DNA from: Herbiconiux aconitum
GTDB lineage: Bacteria > Actinomycetota > Actinomycetes > Actinomycetales > Microbacteriaceae
Reading direction: 5' to 3'
Assembly: GCF_024979235.1 (NCBI RefSeq)
Contig: NZ_JANLCM010000002.1
Location: forward strand, 682,001-746,000
DNA length: 64,000 bases
Part shown: piece by piece, positions 24,447 to 32,856 of the stretch
Position numbering within the stretch: position 1 is the first letter of the stretch
Layout of the letters: each line of letters opens with the position of its first letter
Made by a program: the position numbers and the translations under genes
Notes under the pieces: generated by a model
Databases searched by the model: none
Told to the model about the DNA's origin: nothing
What the model saw: the letters and a program-made list of their open reading frames with translations, nothing else

Positions 24447-25514
24447 GTGCCGATGCCCGAATCATCCCGCCCGGTCGTGGTGGAGGTGCCGCTGTTCGAC
24501 TTCGACGACGAGAGGCTGGATGCGGGGGCGGCGCCCGAAGCGCAACCTGTTGCGCCGGCACCCGTCGCAGCACCTGCGACGCCGGTGCCGCTCGCCGCTG
24601 TGAACGGCGAGGTGCACGTCGGTTCGATCGTGGTGCTGGAGCGGGAAGACACCACGACGCTCGACCGCGACGACACGACCGTGATCGAGGTCGATGCTGC
24701 GGCGGTGCTCGAGACGGGTCGGGCAGCCGTGCTCGACGACCTCGAGGAGGTGGTGCAGGCTGCACCCGAACCCGAGTACGTCGTCGACACCGAGATCACC
24801 CTTCCGCTTCTGCCCCGGCCGGCCTGGGCCGATCGATTGGCCGTCTTCGACCTCGAGACCACAGGCATCGACGTCGAGACCAGCCGCGTGGTGACCGCGA
24901 ACATCAGCCTGCTGGATGCCGCGGGCCAGGTGGTGAGCCGTCGTGACTGGTTGGCCGATCCGGGTGTTCCGATTCCCGAGCAGGCCACCGCGGTGCACGG
25001 CGTCAGCACCGAGCACGCGCGAGCGGCGGGTCGCCCGGCGGCCGAGGTGGTGGCGGAGATCGTGGCCGAGCTCCGCCGAGTCTTCGACGAGGGCTATGCG
25101 CTCGTCGTCTACAACGCTCCCTACGACCTCACGCTGCTCAATCGCGAAGCGTCACGACACGGCAGTGAGCCGCTCGACACGCCTCCTGCGGTGGTCGATC
25201 CGCTGGTGATCGACAAGCAGATCGATCGTTACCGGAGGGGCAAGCGCACGCTCGAGGTGTCCGCCGCGTTCTACGGCGTGGCACTCACGGATGCCCACGA
25301 CGCCGGTGCCGACGCCATCGCGGCGGGGCGCGTGGCCCAGGCTCTGGCCTCGAAGTATGCGGTCGACCTCGACCTGACGCTCGAGCAACTGCACGCGGCG
25401 CAGGCAGCTTGGCATGACGCCCAGTCCGACTCCTTCGAGGACTACATGCGCCGCACCCGCGACCCCACGTTCACGTCCCGTCGCGGATGGCCCGAGTCCC
25501 CGCGCCCTGCCTGA
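24447..25514 (+). CDS. DEDD-type 3'-5' exonuclease with N-terminal extension
   Basis: A 355-residue protein whose residues 130 to 310 form an RNase T/DNA polymerase III epsilon-like exonuclease domain. Exo I is FDLETTG (Asp135, Glu137), exo II is YNAPYDLTLL and exo III is HDAGADAIAAG. The domain should use two metal ions to degrade single-stranded DNA or RNA ends. The first 125 residues are acidic, rich in Ala, Pro, Val and Asp, and have no recognised fold; usual homologues of about 230 residues lack this part. GTG 24447 has AGGGGC 8 nt upstream; the ATG at 24453 is the alternative. Confidence 0.82.
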   Translation: MPMPESSRPVVVEVPLFDFDDERLDAGAAPEAQPVAPAPVAAPATPVPLAAVNGEVHVGSIVVLEREDTTTLDRDDTTVIEVDAAAVLETGRAAVLDDLEEVVQAAPEPEYVVDTEITLPLLPRPAWADRLAVFDLETTGIDVETSRVVTANISLLDAAGQVVSRRDWLADPGVPIPEQATAVHGVSTEHARAAGRPAAEVVAEIVAELRRVFDEGYALVVYNAPYDLTLLNREASRHGSEPLDTPPAVVDPLVIDKQIDRYRRGKRTLEVSAAFYGVALTDAHDAGADAIAAGRVAQALASKYAVDLDLTLEQLHAAQAAWHDAQSDSFEDYMRRTRDPTFTSRRGWPESPRPA

Positions 25515-25870
25515 CCCGCCGTCCGCCCCTACCCGCTCGGTCGGCCCCAGCCGCCCCCACCCTCACCCAAACGACGGAGTTTCGCCCCGAGAACCCGAAG
25601 CGACGGAGGCACACTCCGCGTGTCGCGAAGAACTCCGTCGATTCGCACCTGGGCGAACCTGCGCGAGTCGACCACGAGCATCCGCACCTCCTGATCGAGG
25701 TGCCAGCCGCCGCCGGCTCCCATCGCGATCGCAGGCCGCGGGCCGCGCTCGACGACCTAGGGTGAGCGCGAGGCCGCGTCAGCGACCTCACGCGAACATG
25801 TCGCCTCGCGCCGCAGTAGCGGCGGCGCGAGCAGTGAGCGACGCGCGACCGCAGGCCGCGCATCGCGGGA
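25515..25870. repeat. Interspersed intergenic repeat, copy C (single half-module)
   Basis: The gap between the convergent exonuclease and bL31B genes holds a centre with ACGACGGAG motifs (25572 to 25655, ending in ACTCCGTCG) and one minus half-module at 25749 to 25803, capped by a GCCGC-AGTA-GCGGC hairpin (cap a). The left half-module seen in copies A, B and E is missing. No gene is seen. Confidence 0.8.
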
Positions 25871-25887
25871 GGCGCAGGAATAGCAAG

Positions 25888-25915
25888 AACCCCGCCGACC
25901 GGAGTCGACGGGGTT
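25888..25915 (-). terminator. Terminator of rpmE2
   Basis: A 12-bp stem (AACCCCG-CGAC paired with GTCGACGGGGTT, one G-T pair) with a 4-nt loop lies just beyond the bL31B stop codon at 25940. The T-tract after it on the minus strand is weak. Confidence 0.65.
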
Positions 25916-25939
25916 CCCGTGCGTTTGTGGAGACGGAGC

Positions 25940-26200
25940 TTACTTGCTCGCGCCGCCGAAGCCCTTGTAGCGGCTGTTGAACTTCTCGACGCGACCGGCC
26001 GAGTCGAGGATGCGCTGCTTGCCCGTGTAGAACGGGTGCGACTCCGACGAGATCTCGACGTCGATCACCGGGTAGGTGTTGCCGTCTTCCCACTCGATCG
26101 TCTTCGACGACGACACGGTCGAACGGGTGAGGAAGGTGGCGCCGGACGCGAGGTCTCGGAAGACCACAGCTTCGTACTTCGGGTGGGTGTCAGTCTTCAT
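25940..26200 (-). CDS. rpmE2: Ribosomal protein bL31 type B
   Basis: An 86-residue large-subunit ribosomal protein. The beginning [16 protein letters not shown] and the segment [14 protein letters not shown] are characteristic of bL31. The zinc-binding CxxC pairs of the A type are absent, so this is the zinc-independent B paralogue. The ATG at 26200 has AAGGA 8 nt upstream; the in-frame start at 26263 would fall inside the leader. A TAAACT -10 at 26284 gives a 5' UTR of about 70 nt. No Zur-like operator was recognised. Confidence 0.95.
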   Translation of the reverse strand: MKTDTHPKYEAVVFRDLASGATFLTRSTVSSSKTIEWEDGNTYPVIDVEISSESHPFYTGKQRILDSAGRVEKFNSRYKGFGGASK

Positions 26201-26278
26201 AGTGGAGTCCTTGTTTACACAGTGGTGATTTTTGAGCACAGCGGGGATGAAATCGTGGGCCACACGGGCCAGCTAGAC

Positions 26279-26284
26279 AGTTTA
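26279..26284 (-). promoter_or_regulatory. -10 (TAAACT) of rpmE2
   Basis: TAAACT lies 78 nt before the rpmE2 ATG, leaving one of the longest 5' UTRs in the window. It is placed right after the stop of the upstream ABC ATPase gene. Confidence 0.4.
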
Positions 26285-26307
26285 GCAGATCTGATTCCGG
26301 ATGAGCG

Positions 26308-27090
26308 TCAGGATGCGCGTGCCGTGTAGCGGCCGTCTTCTTCGTTCAGCGTGATCGGAAGCCCGAAGGTCGTCTCGAGGTTCTCGGAGGTGAGCACCTC
26401 GCCGATCGGGCCGCTCGCGACGATCCCGCCCTGGTTCAGGAGCAGCGCGTGGGTGAACCCGCGCGGGATCTCCTCGACGTGGTGGGTCACCATCACGATC
26501 GCGGGCGCCTCAGGTGCCGAGGCGTAGCCGCCGAGCAGCTGCAGCAGCTCCTCGCGAGCGCCGAGGTCGAGCGACGCGGCCGGCTCGTCGAGCAGCAGCA
26601 GCTCGGGGTCGGTCATCACCGAGCGGGCGATCTGCACGCGCTTCTGCTCGCCGTCACTGAGCGAACCGAAGAGCCGCTCCGAGAGATGGTCGAGCTTCCA
26701 CTCGCCCAGCACCCGTTGCGCCCGGCGCAGGTCGATGTCTTCGTAGGCCTCGTTCCACCGGCCGGTGACGGAGTAGGCGGCTGTGAGAACCACGTTCAGC
26801 ACCGTCTCGTTGCCCGGGAAGCGGCGGGCCATCGCGCTCGACGCGAAGCCGACACGCGGGCGCAGCTCGAACAGGTCGACCTCGCCGAGCTTGCCGTCGA
26901 GCACATGCACGGTGCCGCCCGAAGGATGGTTCATCGCCGCGGCGATCTGCAGCAACGTCGTCTTGCCGGCGCCGTTCGGCCCCAGCACCACCCATCGCTG
27001 GTCGCCGTCGACCGTCCAGTTCACGTCGGTGAGGATCTGATTTCCATCACGGATGACAGAGACGTTCTGCAGGTCGAGCACGTTGGGCAT
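26308..27090 (-). CDS. ABC transporter ATP-binding protein
   Basis: A 260-residue ABC ATPase. Walker A is LGPNGAGKTT near residue 37, the signature is GSLSDGEQKR near 143, Walker B is LLLLDEP and the switch His is in MVTHHVEEI. The signature has LSDGE instead of LSGGQ. It resembles the YlmA/ModF-like ATPases that appear without a permease; no membrane partner is nearby. The transported substrate or regulatory role is unknown. ATG 27090 has TAAACT 6 nt upstream and no ribosome binding site. Confidence 0.86.
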   Translation of the reverse strand: MPNVLDLQNVSVIRDGNQILTDVNWTVDGDQRWVVLGPNGAGKTTLLQIAAAMNHPSGGTVHVLDGKLGEVDLFELRPRVGFASSAMARRFPGNETVLNVVLTAAYSVTGRWNEAYEDIDLRRAQRVLGEWKLDHLSERLFGSLSDGEQKRVQIARSVMTDPELLLLDEPAASLDLGAREELLQLLGGYASAPEAPAIVMVTHHVEEIPRGFTHALLLNQGGIVASGPIGEVLTSENLETTFGLPITLNEEDGRYTARAS

Positions 27091-27096
27091 GAAAGA

Positions 27097-27102
27097 AGTT
27101 TA
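27097..27102 (-). promoter_or_regulatory. Leaderless -10 (TAAACT) of the ABC ATPase gene
   Basis: TAAACT ends exactly 6 nt before the ATG at 27090. Confidence 0.55.
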
Positions 27103-27169
27103 TCGGGCGGCGTCAGGTGTATTTGACGAACGGTGCTTGGGTACCACATCGCCACTTCCCACGATGCGC

Positions 27170-27292
27170 CGGCCTGCGGCTGGCGCGTCGCTCATTGCTC
27201 GCGCCGCCGCTTCTGCGGCGCGAGGCGACATGTTCGCGTGCGGTCGCTGACGCGGCCGCGCGCTCACCCTGGGTCGTCGAAAAAGGCCCGCA
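27170..27292 (+). repeat. Interspersed intergenic repeat, copy D (single half-module)
   Basis: A plus half-module at 27226 to 27280 differs from the left one of copy A at one of 55 positions. It is preceded by the GCCGC-TTCT-GCGGC hairpin (cap a). This copy lies between two genes on the same strand, downstream of glgA and upstream of the ABC ATPase gene. The remaining bases to 27378 show no feature. Confidence 0.85.
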
Positions 27293-27378
27293 GCCCGCAA
27301 TATCGTGCTCCCCTATCAGGCTCCTGGCTTGCTTCCGCCGACCCTCAGTCGCCTGGCTGGCTCCCGCCGGCTACGGGC

Positions 27379-28563
27379 TCACCCCACGAGCGACCGGTAG
27401 ATCCCCGCCGTCTGGGCCGCGATCGACGACCAGCTGAACTCGGCCTCGGCTCGGGCGCGTCCGGCCTCGCCCATCCGTGCCGCACGCACCGGATCGGTGA
27501 CGACCTCTGTCAGCGCGCGCGCCAGGTCGGTCACGAAACGGTCGGGGTCGGTGGGGGTTCCGGTGCCGTCCTGCAGCTGGTCGATCGGCACGAGAAGTCC
27601 GGTCACCCCGTCGTCGACGACTTCGGGGATGCCCCCGGTCGCCGTGCCCACCACCGGCAGCCCGCAGGCCATCGCCTCGAGGTTCACGATGCCGAGCGGT
27701 TCGTAGATCGAGGGGCAGACGAACACGGTAGCGGTGGTGAGGATGGCGGTGAGCGAGGGCTGCGGCAAGATCTCCTCGATCCAGACGATGCCGCCTCGTG
27801 TCTCCTGCAGCGCCCGCACCGCCGTGCTCACCTCGTCGAGAATGGCCGGCGTATCCGGTGCGCCTGCGCACAGCACGACCTGCACCTCCGCGGGCAGCAG
27901 AGCGATGGCGCGCAGCAAGTAGGGCAGACCCTTCTGCCGGGTGATCCGACCCACGAACACCACGGTGGGGCGCGTGCTGTCGATACCGTGCCGGGCGAGC
28001 ACCTCCTCGTCGTAGTGCGGCTTCCACTTCTCGAGGTCGATGCCGTTGTAGACCACGGTCACTTTCGACTCGTCGAGAGCGGGATAGGAGCGCAGGATGT
28101 CGCGGCGCATCCCATCGCTCACCGCGATGACGGCGTCGGCCGACTCGAACGCATCCTTTTCGATCCACGACGAGACGCGGTAGCCGCCGCCGAGCTGCTC
28201 GGCCTTCCACGGTCGCAACGGCTCGAGCGAGTGGGCGGTGACGACATGGGGCACGACGTGCAGCAGGGCCGACAGCCGGCCCGCCGCATTGGCGTACCAG
28301 GTGTGCGAGTGCACGAGGTCGGTGCCGGCGGTGGCCTCGGCGATCTGCAGATCGACGCCGAGGGTCGTCAAAGCGGGGTTCGCTCCGTCGAGCTCGGCGG
28401 GCACCCGGTAGGCGAAGACCCCTTCCTCCGAGCGGGGTGCGCCGAAGCACCGCACCGTCACGTCGAGGTGGGCGCGGAGTCCTTTCACCAGTTCGGCGAC
28501 GTGCACTCCCGCCCCTCCGTAGACCTCGGGCGGATACTCTCGTGAAATCACATCTACTCGCAT
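27379..28563 (-). CDS. glgA: Actinobacterial glycogen synthase / maltose-1-phosphate synthase
   Basis: A 394-residue GT4 GT-B enzyme. It starts with RVDVISREYPPEVYGGAGVH, whose glycine-rich loop binds the donor, and has the FVGRITRQKGLPYLL segment and the EPLGIVNLEAMACGLPVVGT donor site. In mycobacteria the orthologue GlgM, also divergent from glgC, makes maltose-1-phosphate from ADP-glucose, so a maltose-1-phosphate product is as likely as glycogen extension. The ATG is 6 nt after a TACCGT -10. Pairing with GlgC places it in storage alpha-glucan synthesis. Confidence 0.9.
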   Translation of the reverse strand: MRVDVISREYPPEVYGGAGVHVAELVKGLRAHLDVTVRCFGAPRSEEGVFAYRVPAELDGANPALTTLGVDLQIAEATAGTDLVHSHTWYANAAGRLSALLHVVPHVVTAHSLEPLRPWKAEQLGGGYRVSSWIEKDAFESADAVIAVSDGMRRDILRSYPALDESKVTVVYNGIDLEKWKPHYDEEVLARHGIDSTRPTVVFVGRITRQKGLPYLLRAIALLPAEVQVVLCAGAPDTPAILDEVSTAVRALQETRGGIVWIEEILPQPSLTAILTTATVFVCPSIYEPLGIVNLEAMACGLPVVGTATGGIPEVVDDGVTGLLVPIDQLQDGTGTPTDPDRFVTDLARALTEVVTDPVRAARMGEAGRARAEAEFSWSSIAAQTAGIYRSLVG

Positions 28564-28569
28564 AGTTGA

Positions 28570-28575
28570 ACGGTA
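28570..28575 (-). promoter_or_regulatory. Leaderless -10 (TACCGT) of glgA
   Basis: TACCGT ends 6 nt before the glgA ATG at 28563, in a divergent gap of only 48 bp. Confidence 0.45.
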
Positions 28576-28598
28576 GTACGGACCGGGGGAAACCTCAT

Positions 28599-28604
28599 TA
28601 GGGT
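28599..28604 (+). promoter_or_regulatory. Leaderless -10 (TAGGGT) of glgC
   Basis: TAGGGT ends 7 nt before the glgC ATG at 28612. The glgA and glgC -10 boxes are only 23 bp apart, so the two polymerase sites must overlap. Confidence 0.5.
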
Positions 28605-28611
28605 TGGGGTC

Positions 28612-29856
28612 ATGGCTGCATCAAAGAAGATCTTCGGCATCGTCCTGGCCGGAGGTGAGGGCAAGCGACTCATGCCCCTCACGGCAGACCGGGCCAAGCC
28701 TGGCGTTCCTTTCGGAGGCGGCTACCGCCTGATCGACTTCGCGCTTTCGAACCTCGTGAACTCGGGTCTCCGCCAGATCGTGGTGCTCACGCAGTACAAG
28801 TCGCACAGTCTCGACCGCCACGTCTCGCAGACCTGGCACCTCGACGGCCTGCTGAACTCCTACATCGCGTCGGTGCCCGCTCAGCAGCGGCTCGGCAAGC
28901 GCTGGTTCAGCGGATCGGCCGACGCCATCCTGCAGTCGCTCAACCTGATCCGCGACGAGAAGCCCGACATCGTCGTCGTGGTCGGCGCCGACCACGTCTA
29001 CCGAATGGACTTCGGGCAGATGATCCAGGCCCACATCGAGTCGGGCATGGGGGCGACGGTCGCCGCCATCCGGCAGCCGATCGAGCTCTCCGACCAGTTC
29101 GGCGTCATCCAGACCTCCGCCGACGACCCGAAGCTCATCGACGAGTTCCTCGAGAAGCCGAAGAACGCGGTGGGTCTCGCCGACGCGCCGCACGAGGTAC
29201 TCGCGTCGATGGGCAACTACATCTTCGACGCCGATCAGCTGATCGACGCCGTCATCCGCGACGGCGAGCGGCCCGAGTCGAGCCACGACATGGGCGGCGA
29301 CATCATCCCCGACTTCGTGGCGCGCGGCAACGCCGCCGTCTACGACCTGAACCGCAACGAGGTCCCCGGTTCGACCGACCGCGATCGGTACTACTGGCGC
29401 GACGTGGGAACCATCGAGTCGTTCTACGACGCCCACCAAGACCTCATCTCGGCGCTCCCCGTCTTCAACCTCTACAACGAGAAGTGGCCCATCTACACGC
29501 AGCAGCTCAATTCGCCGCCGGCGAAGTTCGTGCGCGACAGCAAAGGCAACCCCGGGGTGACGGTCGAATCGATCGTGTCGCTCGGCTGCCTGATCTCCGG
29601 CGCGCGCGTCGAGGGCAGTGTCGTCGGCCCGTGGACGACGGTCGATTCCGGCGCGCTGGTGCAGCAGTCGGTGCTGTTCGACCGTGTGCACATCGAACCG
29701 GATGCCGTCGTGCGCCGCGCTATTCTGGACAAGAACGTCGTCGTCGTCGCGGGCGCCCAGGTGGGCGTCGATCCCGAACGCGATCGGGAACGCGGATTCA
29801 CCGTGACCGACACGGGGATCACGGTCGTTGGTAAAGGAGTCCGCGTAGTTCCATGA
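28612..29856 (+). CDS. glgC: Glucose-1-phosphate adenylyltransferase
   Basis: A 414-residue ADP-glucose pyrophosphorylase that makes ADP-glucose from glucose-1-phosphate and ATP. The nucleotide-binding motif [13 protein letters not shown] is at residues 10 to 22. [22 protein letters not shown] and [15 protein letters not shown] are family signatures, and the C-terminal left-handed beta-helix follows. It is the committing enzyme of alpha-glucan synthesis. Its stop overlaps serB as ATGA. Confidence 0.97.
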   Translation: MAASKKIFGIVLAGGEGKRLMPLTADRAKPGVPFGGGYRLIDFALSNLVNSGLRQIVVLTQYKSHSLDRHVSQTWHLDGLLNSYIASVPAQQRLGKRWFSGSADAILQSLNLIRDEKPDIVVVVGADHVYRMDFGQMIQAHIESGMGATVAAIRQPIELSDQFGVIQTSADDPKLIDEFLEKPKNAVGLADAPHEVLASMGNYIFDADQLIDAVIRDGERPESSHDMGGDIIPDFVARGNAAVYDLNRNEVPGSTDRDRYYWRDVGTIESFYDAHQDLISALPVFNLYNEKWPIYTQQLNSPPAKFVRDSKGNPGVTVESIVSLGCLISGARVEGSVVGPWTTVDSGALVQQSVLFDRVHIEPDAVVRRAILDKNVVVVAGAQVGVDPERDRERGFTVTDTGITVVGKGVRVVP

Positions 29857-30548
29857 CGCAGCAGCTGCTGGCACACGATTCTTCGCCCGCGAGCCAGCCG
29901 ACCGCCGATCGATCGCGCTTCCTCGTCGTGCTCGACGTCGATTCGACGCTGATCGAGAACGAGGTCATCGAGATGCTCGGCGATCTGGCCGGATGCCACG
30001 CCGAGGTGGCCGAGATCACTGAACGCGCCATGCGCGGCGAACTCGATTTCGCGCAGAGCCTCGCGGCCCGGGTCGCGCTGCTCGAGGGACTGTCCGACAC
30101 CTCCTTCGCCGAGGTCGGCGCCGCCATCCGCGTCACCGCAGGGGTCCCCGAGATGATCACCGCGGTACACGCTGCCGGCGGCGCCGTGGCCGTCGTCTCA
30201 GGCGGCTTCCACGAGGTGCTCGACCCGCTGGCCACGTCGCTCGGCCTCGACCACTGGCGCGCGAACCGCCTCGGTGTGCGCGGCGGAGTCCTCACCGGCA
30301 GCGTCTCGGGCCCGATCATCGACCCCCAGAGCAAAGCGGATGCCCTGATCGAGTGGGCAGGTTCACGCGGCATCCCGCTCTCCCGCACCCTCGCAGTCGG
30401 CGACGGCGCCAACGACCTCCGCATGATGGAGGTCGCAGGCCTCTCGGTCGCCTTCGACGCCCGACCCTTGGTACGGGAGCACGCCGACATCATCATGGAC
30501 GTGCGCGACCTCTCGCAGCTGCTCCCCTTACTGGGCCTCCGCGGCTAA
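29853..30548 (+). CDS. serB: Phosphoserine phosphatase SerB
   Basis: A 231-residue HAD phosphatase for the last step of serine synthesis. The nucleophile motif is [31 protein letters not shown], the Lys in DPQSKADAL and [11 protein letters not shown] complete the set typical of SerB. It lacks the N-terminal ACT domain of longer SerB proteins. It overlaps glgC by 4 nt, so serine and glycogen genes share a transcript. A long bidirectional hairpin follows. Confidence 0.93.
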   Translation: MTQQLLAHDSSPASQPTADRSRFLVVLDVDSTLIENEVIEMLGDLAGCHAEVAEITERAMRGELDFAQSLAARVALLEGLSDTSFAEVGAAIRVTAGVPEMITAVHAAGGAVAVVSGGFHEVLDPLATSLGLDHWRANRLGVRGGVLTGSVSGPIIDPQSKADALIEWAGSRGIPLSRTLAVGDGANDLRMMEVAGLSVAFDARPLVREHADIIMDVRDLSQLLPLLGLRG

Positions 30549-30559
30549 AGCGCGGGACC

Positions 30560-30644
30560 GCTCGGTGGGGGCGGATATCACCCTCCGCCTAGGGGTTGAG
30601 CGGAGCTCAAAGGCGGCGGAGGGCGACATCCGCCCCCACCGAGC
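30560..30644. terminator. Bidirectional terminator between serB and fabG
   Basis: Nearly perfect inverted arms of about 30 bp (from GCTCGGTGGGGGCGGAT and its complement) enclose an inner TTGAGC/GCTCAA hairpin. It fills the gap between the convergent serB and fabG genes. There is no T-tract. Confidence 0.8.
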
Positions 30645-30651
30645 TATCGGG

Positions 30652-31383
<732 letters not shown>

Positions 31384-31437
31384 CTAACTTCGGGGAGACG
31401 GTGGTGCCGTACCAGCTTAGGAGCAGTTTTCGAAGCG

Positions 31438-31443
31438 TAGGCT
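31438..31443 (+). promoter_or_regulatory. -10 (TAGGCT) of the DUF3099-SURF1 operon
   Basis: TAGGCT ends 11 nt before the ATG at 31455, so the leader would be only about 4 nt. This is near-leaderless. Confidence 0.4.
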
Positions 31444-31454
31444 AGAGGCACACC

Positions 31455-31763
31455 ATGAGACATGCGCCGCAGTCCATCACGAGCATCCCGCGGTCCCCCG
31501 AGGACGAGCGGCGCTCGCGCATGACCAAGTACTTGGTCACGATGAGCATCCGCATCGTCTGCCTCATCCTCATGCTGTTCGTGCAGGGCTGGTGGCTCGC
31601 GGTTTGTGCGGCCGGCGCCATCCTGCTCCCCTACTTCGCCGTGGTGCTCGGCAACGTCGGAACCTCGTGGGTGAGCCGCGCCGAGCGGCCCACCGCCATC
31701 GAGGTGTACCGCCGTCCGGAGGCGCCGACGAACCCGGCCGAACCTGAGGAGCCGCGTCCGTGA
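31455..31763 (+). CDS. DUF3099 domain-containing membrane protein
   Basis: A 102-residue protein with the actinobacterial DUF3099 pattern: a short basic N-terminus (ITSIPRSPEDERRSRM), two membrane helices at about residues 25 to 67, and a Pro/Glu-rich cytosolic tail. The function is unknown. It heads a tightly overlapping three-gene operon ending in SURF1, which suggests a link to cytochrome oxidase assembly, but this is only context. Confidence 0.85.
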   Translation: MRHAPQSITSIPRSPEDERRSRMTKYLVTMSIRIVCLILMLFVQGWWLAVCAAGAILLPYFAVVLGNVGTSWVSRAERPTAIEVYRRPEAPTNPAEPEEPRP

Positions 31764-31990
31764 TCTCGCTCGGCCTCGATCCGATCGCAGAGGAATGCTC
31801 GCGCGCTGCGTGCCGCGCGGCGGCCACCTGGCGCATCGACTGGCGCAACCCGCGCATCCACGCCGAAGACCGTCGCAAGACCTGGCTCGCGTGCGATGAG
31901 CACGTCGACTACCTGCGCGAGTTCCTGGATGCGCGCGACTTCCCGCTGATGGTCGCCCCGTTGACATCGGCGGGAGCAGTCGACGCATGA
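31760..31990 (+). CDS. Small conserved Cys/His protein of unknown function
   Basis: A 76-residue soluble protein. Cys13, Cys18, His34, Cys45 and His48 could form a metal site, with the C-terminal pattern WLACDEHVDYLREFLDARDFP. I believe the family is widespread in actinobacteria and often misnamed from distant hits; I do not assign a function. It overlaps DUF3099 upstream (GTGA) and SURF1 downstream (ATGA), so all three genes are translationally coupled. A role in metal or haem handling for cytochrome oxidase is possible. Confidence 0.75.
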   Translation: MISLGLDPIAEECSRAACRAAATWRIDWRNPRIHAEDRRKTWLACDEHVDYLREFLDARDFPLMVAPLTSAGAVDA

Positions 31991-32826
31991 CCGGCTGGCG
32001 GTTTCTGCTCAGCCGCCGCTGGGCCGGCTATCTCGCGCTCGTGATCGTGTTCGCGATCGTCTGCGTGCTGTTGGCCATGTGGCAGCTCGCCCGGCGCGAC
32101 GAGGCGGTGGCCGAGATCGACCGGGTCGCCACGAACTTCGACGCCGATCCGACCGCGCTCACGTCGGCACTCCCCGAACTCGACTCCTACGACCCCTCGC
32201 AGGAGTGGCTCACGGTGTCGATGCAAGGCCACTACCTCGTCGACGACCAGGTGCTCGTCCGCAATCGCCCGCTCGGGGGCGACGTGGGCTTCGACGTGCT
32301 GGTGCCGTTCCAGCTGACGAGCGGTGAGGTGTTCATCGTCGATCGCGGCTGGGTTCCGACGGGTCAGAAGCAAGACGTTCCGGATGCGATCCCGGCGGCC
32401 CCCACCGGAACGATCTCGGTCGTCGCCCGACTGAAGGCCGGCGAACCGCACCTCGACAACCGCAGCGCGGTTCCCGGGCAGATCGCCACGATCGAACTGC
32501 CCGTGCTTGCCGATCAGATCGGCCTCCCCACCTACACGGCGGCCTACGGCCTGCTGGCGTCGGAGAACCCGGCACCGGCCGATCGCCCCACGGCTGCGGT
32601 GAAGCCGACACCGGATGAGGGCGCCCACCTCTCCTACACCTTCCAGTGGTTCGCGTTCGGGCTGCTCGGATTCGTGGCCCTCGGCTACATCGTGCGCCAG
32701 GAGTTCCGTCGCGTGAACGAAGACGACCCGGAGGAGCAGGAGCGCGCCGCCGAGCGGGAACGCAAGCGCCTGGCCCGCAAGACCGACGCCGAGATCGAAG
32801 ACGAGATCATCGACAACCGGAGCTGA
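31987..32826 (+). CDS. SURF1 family cytochrome oxidase assembly protein
   Basis: A 279-residue membrane protein of the SURF1/Shy1 family, which helps insert haem A into cytochrome c oxidase. Membrane helices lie at about residues 13 to 33 and 217 to 236, with a large external loop between them. Family motifs are LAMWQLARRDEAV, VLVRNRP and VFIVDRGWVP. The C-terminal 45 residues are charged and probably coiled. It is coupled by ATGA to the preceding gene. ctaA and ctaB lie 7 to 9 kb to the right. Confidence 0.92.
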   Translation: MTGWRFLLSRRWAGYLALVIVFAIVCVLLAMWQLARRDEAVAEIDRVATNFDADPTALTSALPELDSYDPSQEWLTVSMQGHYLVDDQVLVRNRPLGGDVGFDVLVPFQLTSGEVFIVDRGWVPTGQKQDVPDAIPAAPTGTISVVARLKAGEPHLDNRSAVPGQIATIELPVLADQIGLPTYTAAYGLLASENPAPADRPTAAVKPTPDEGAHLSYTFQWFAFGLLGFVALGYIVRQEFRRVNEDDPEEQERAAERERKRLARKTDAEIEDEIIDNRS

Positions 32827-32835
32827 GGCGCGTGC

Positions 32836-32853
32836 CCGGATGAGGGCATCCGG
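32836..32853. terminator. Short hairpin between convergent SURF1 and ABC-F genes
   Basis: CCGGATG and CATCCGG form a perfect 7-bp stem with a 4-nt loop in the 30-bp gap between two convergent genes. It lacks a T-tract and could work on both strands. Confidence 0.5.
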
Positions 32854-32856
32854 AGA

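Noticed and set aside
26201..26284. Zinc (Zur) operator or riboswitch in the rpmE2 leader
   Set aside because: The leader is long, but I see no Zur-type palindrome and no fold matching a known riboswitch.
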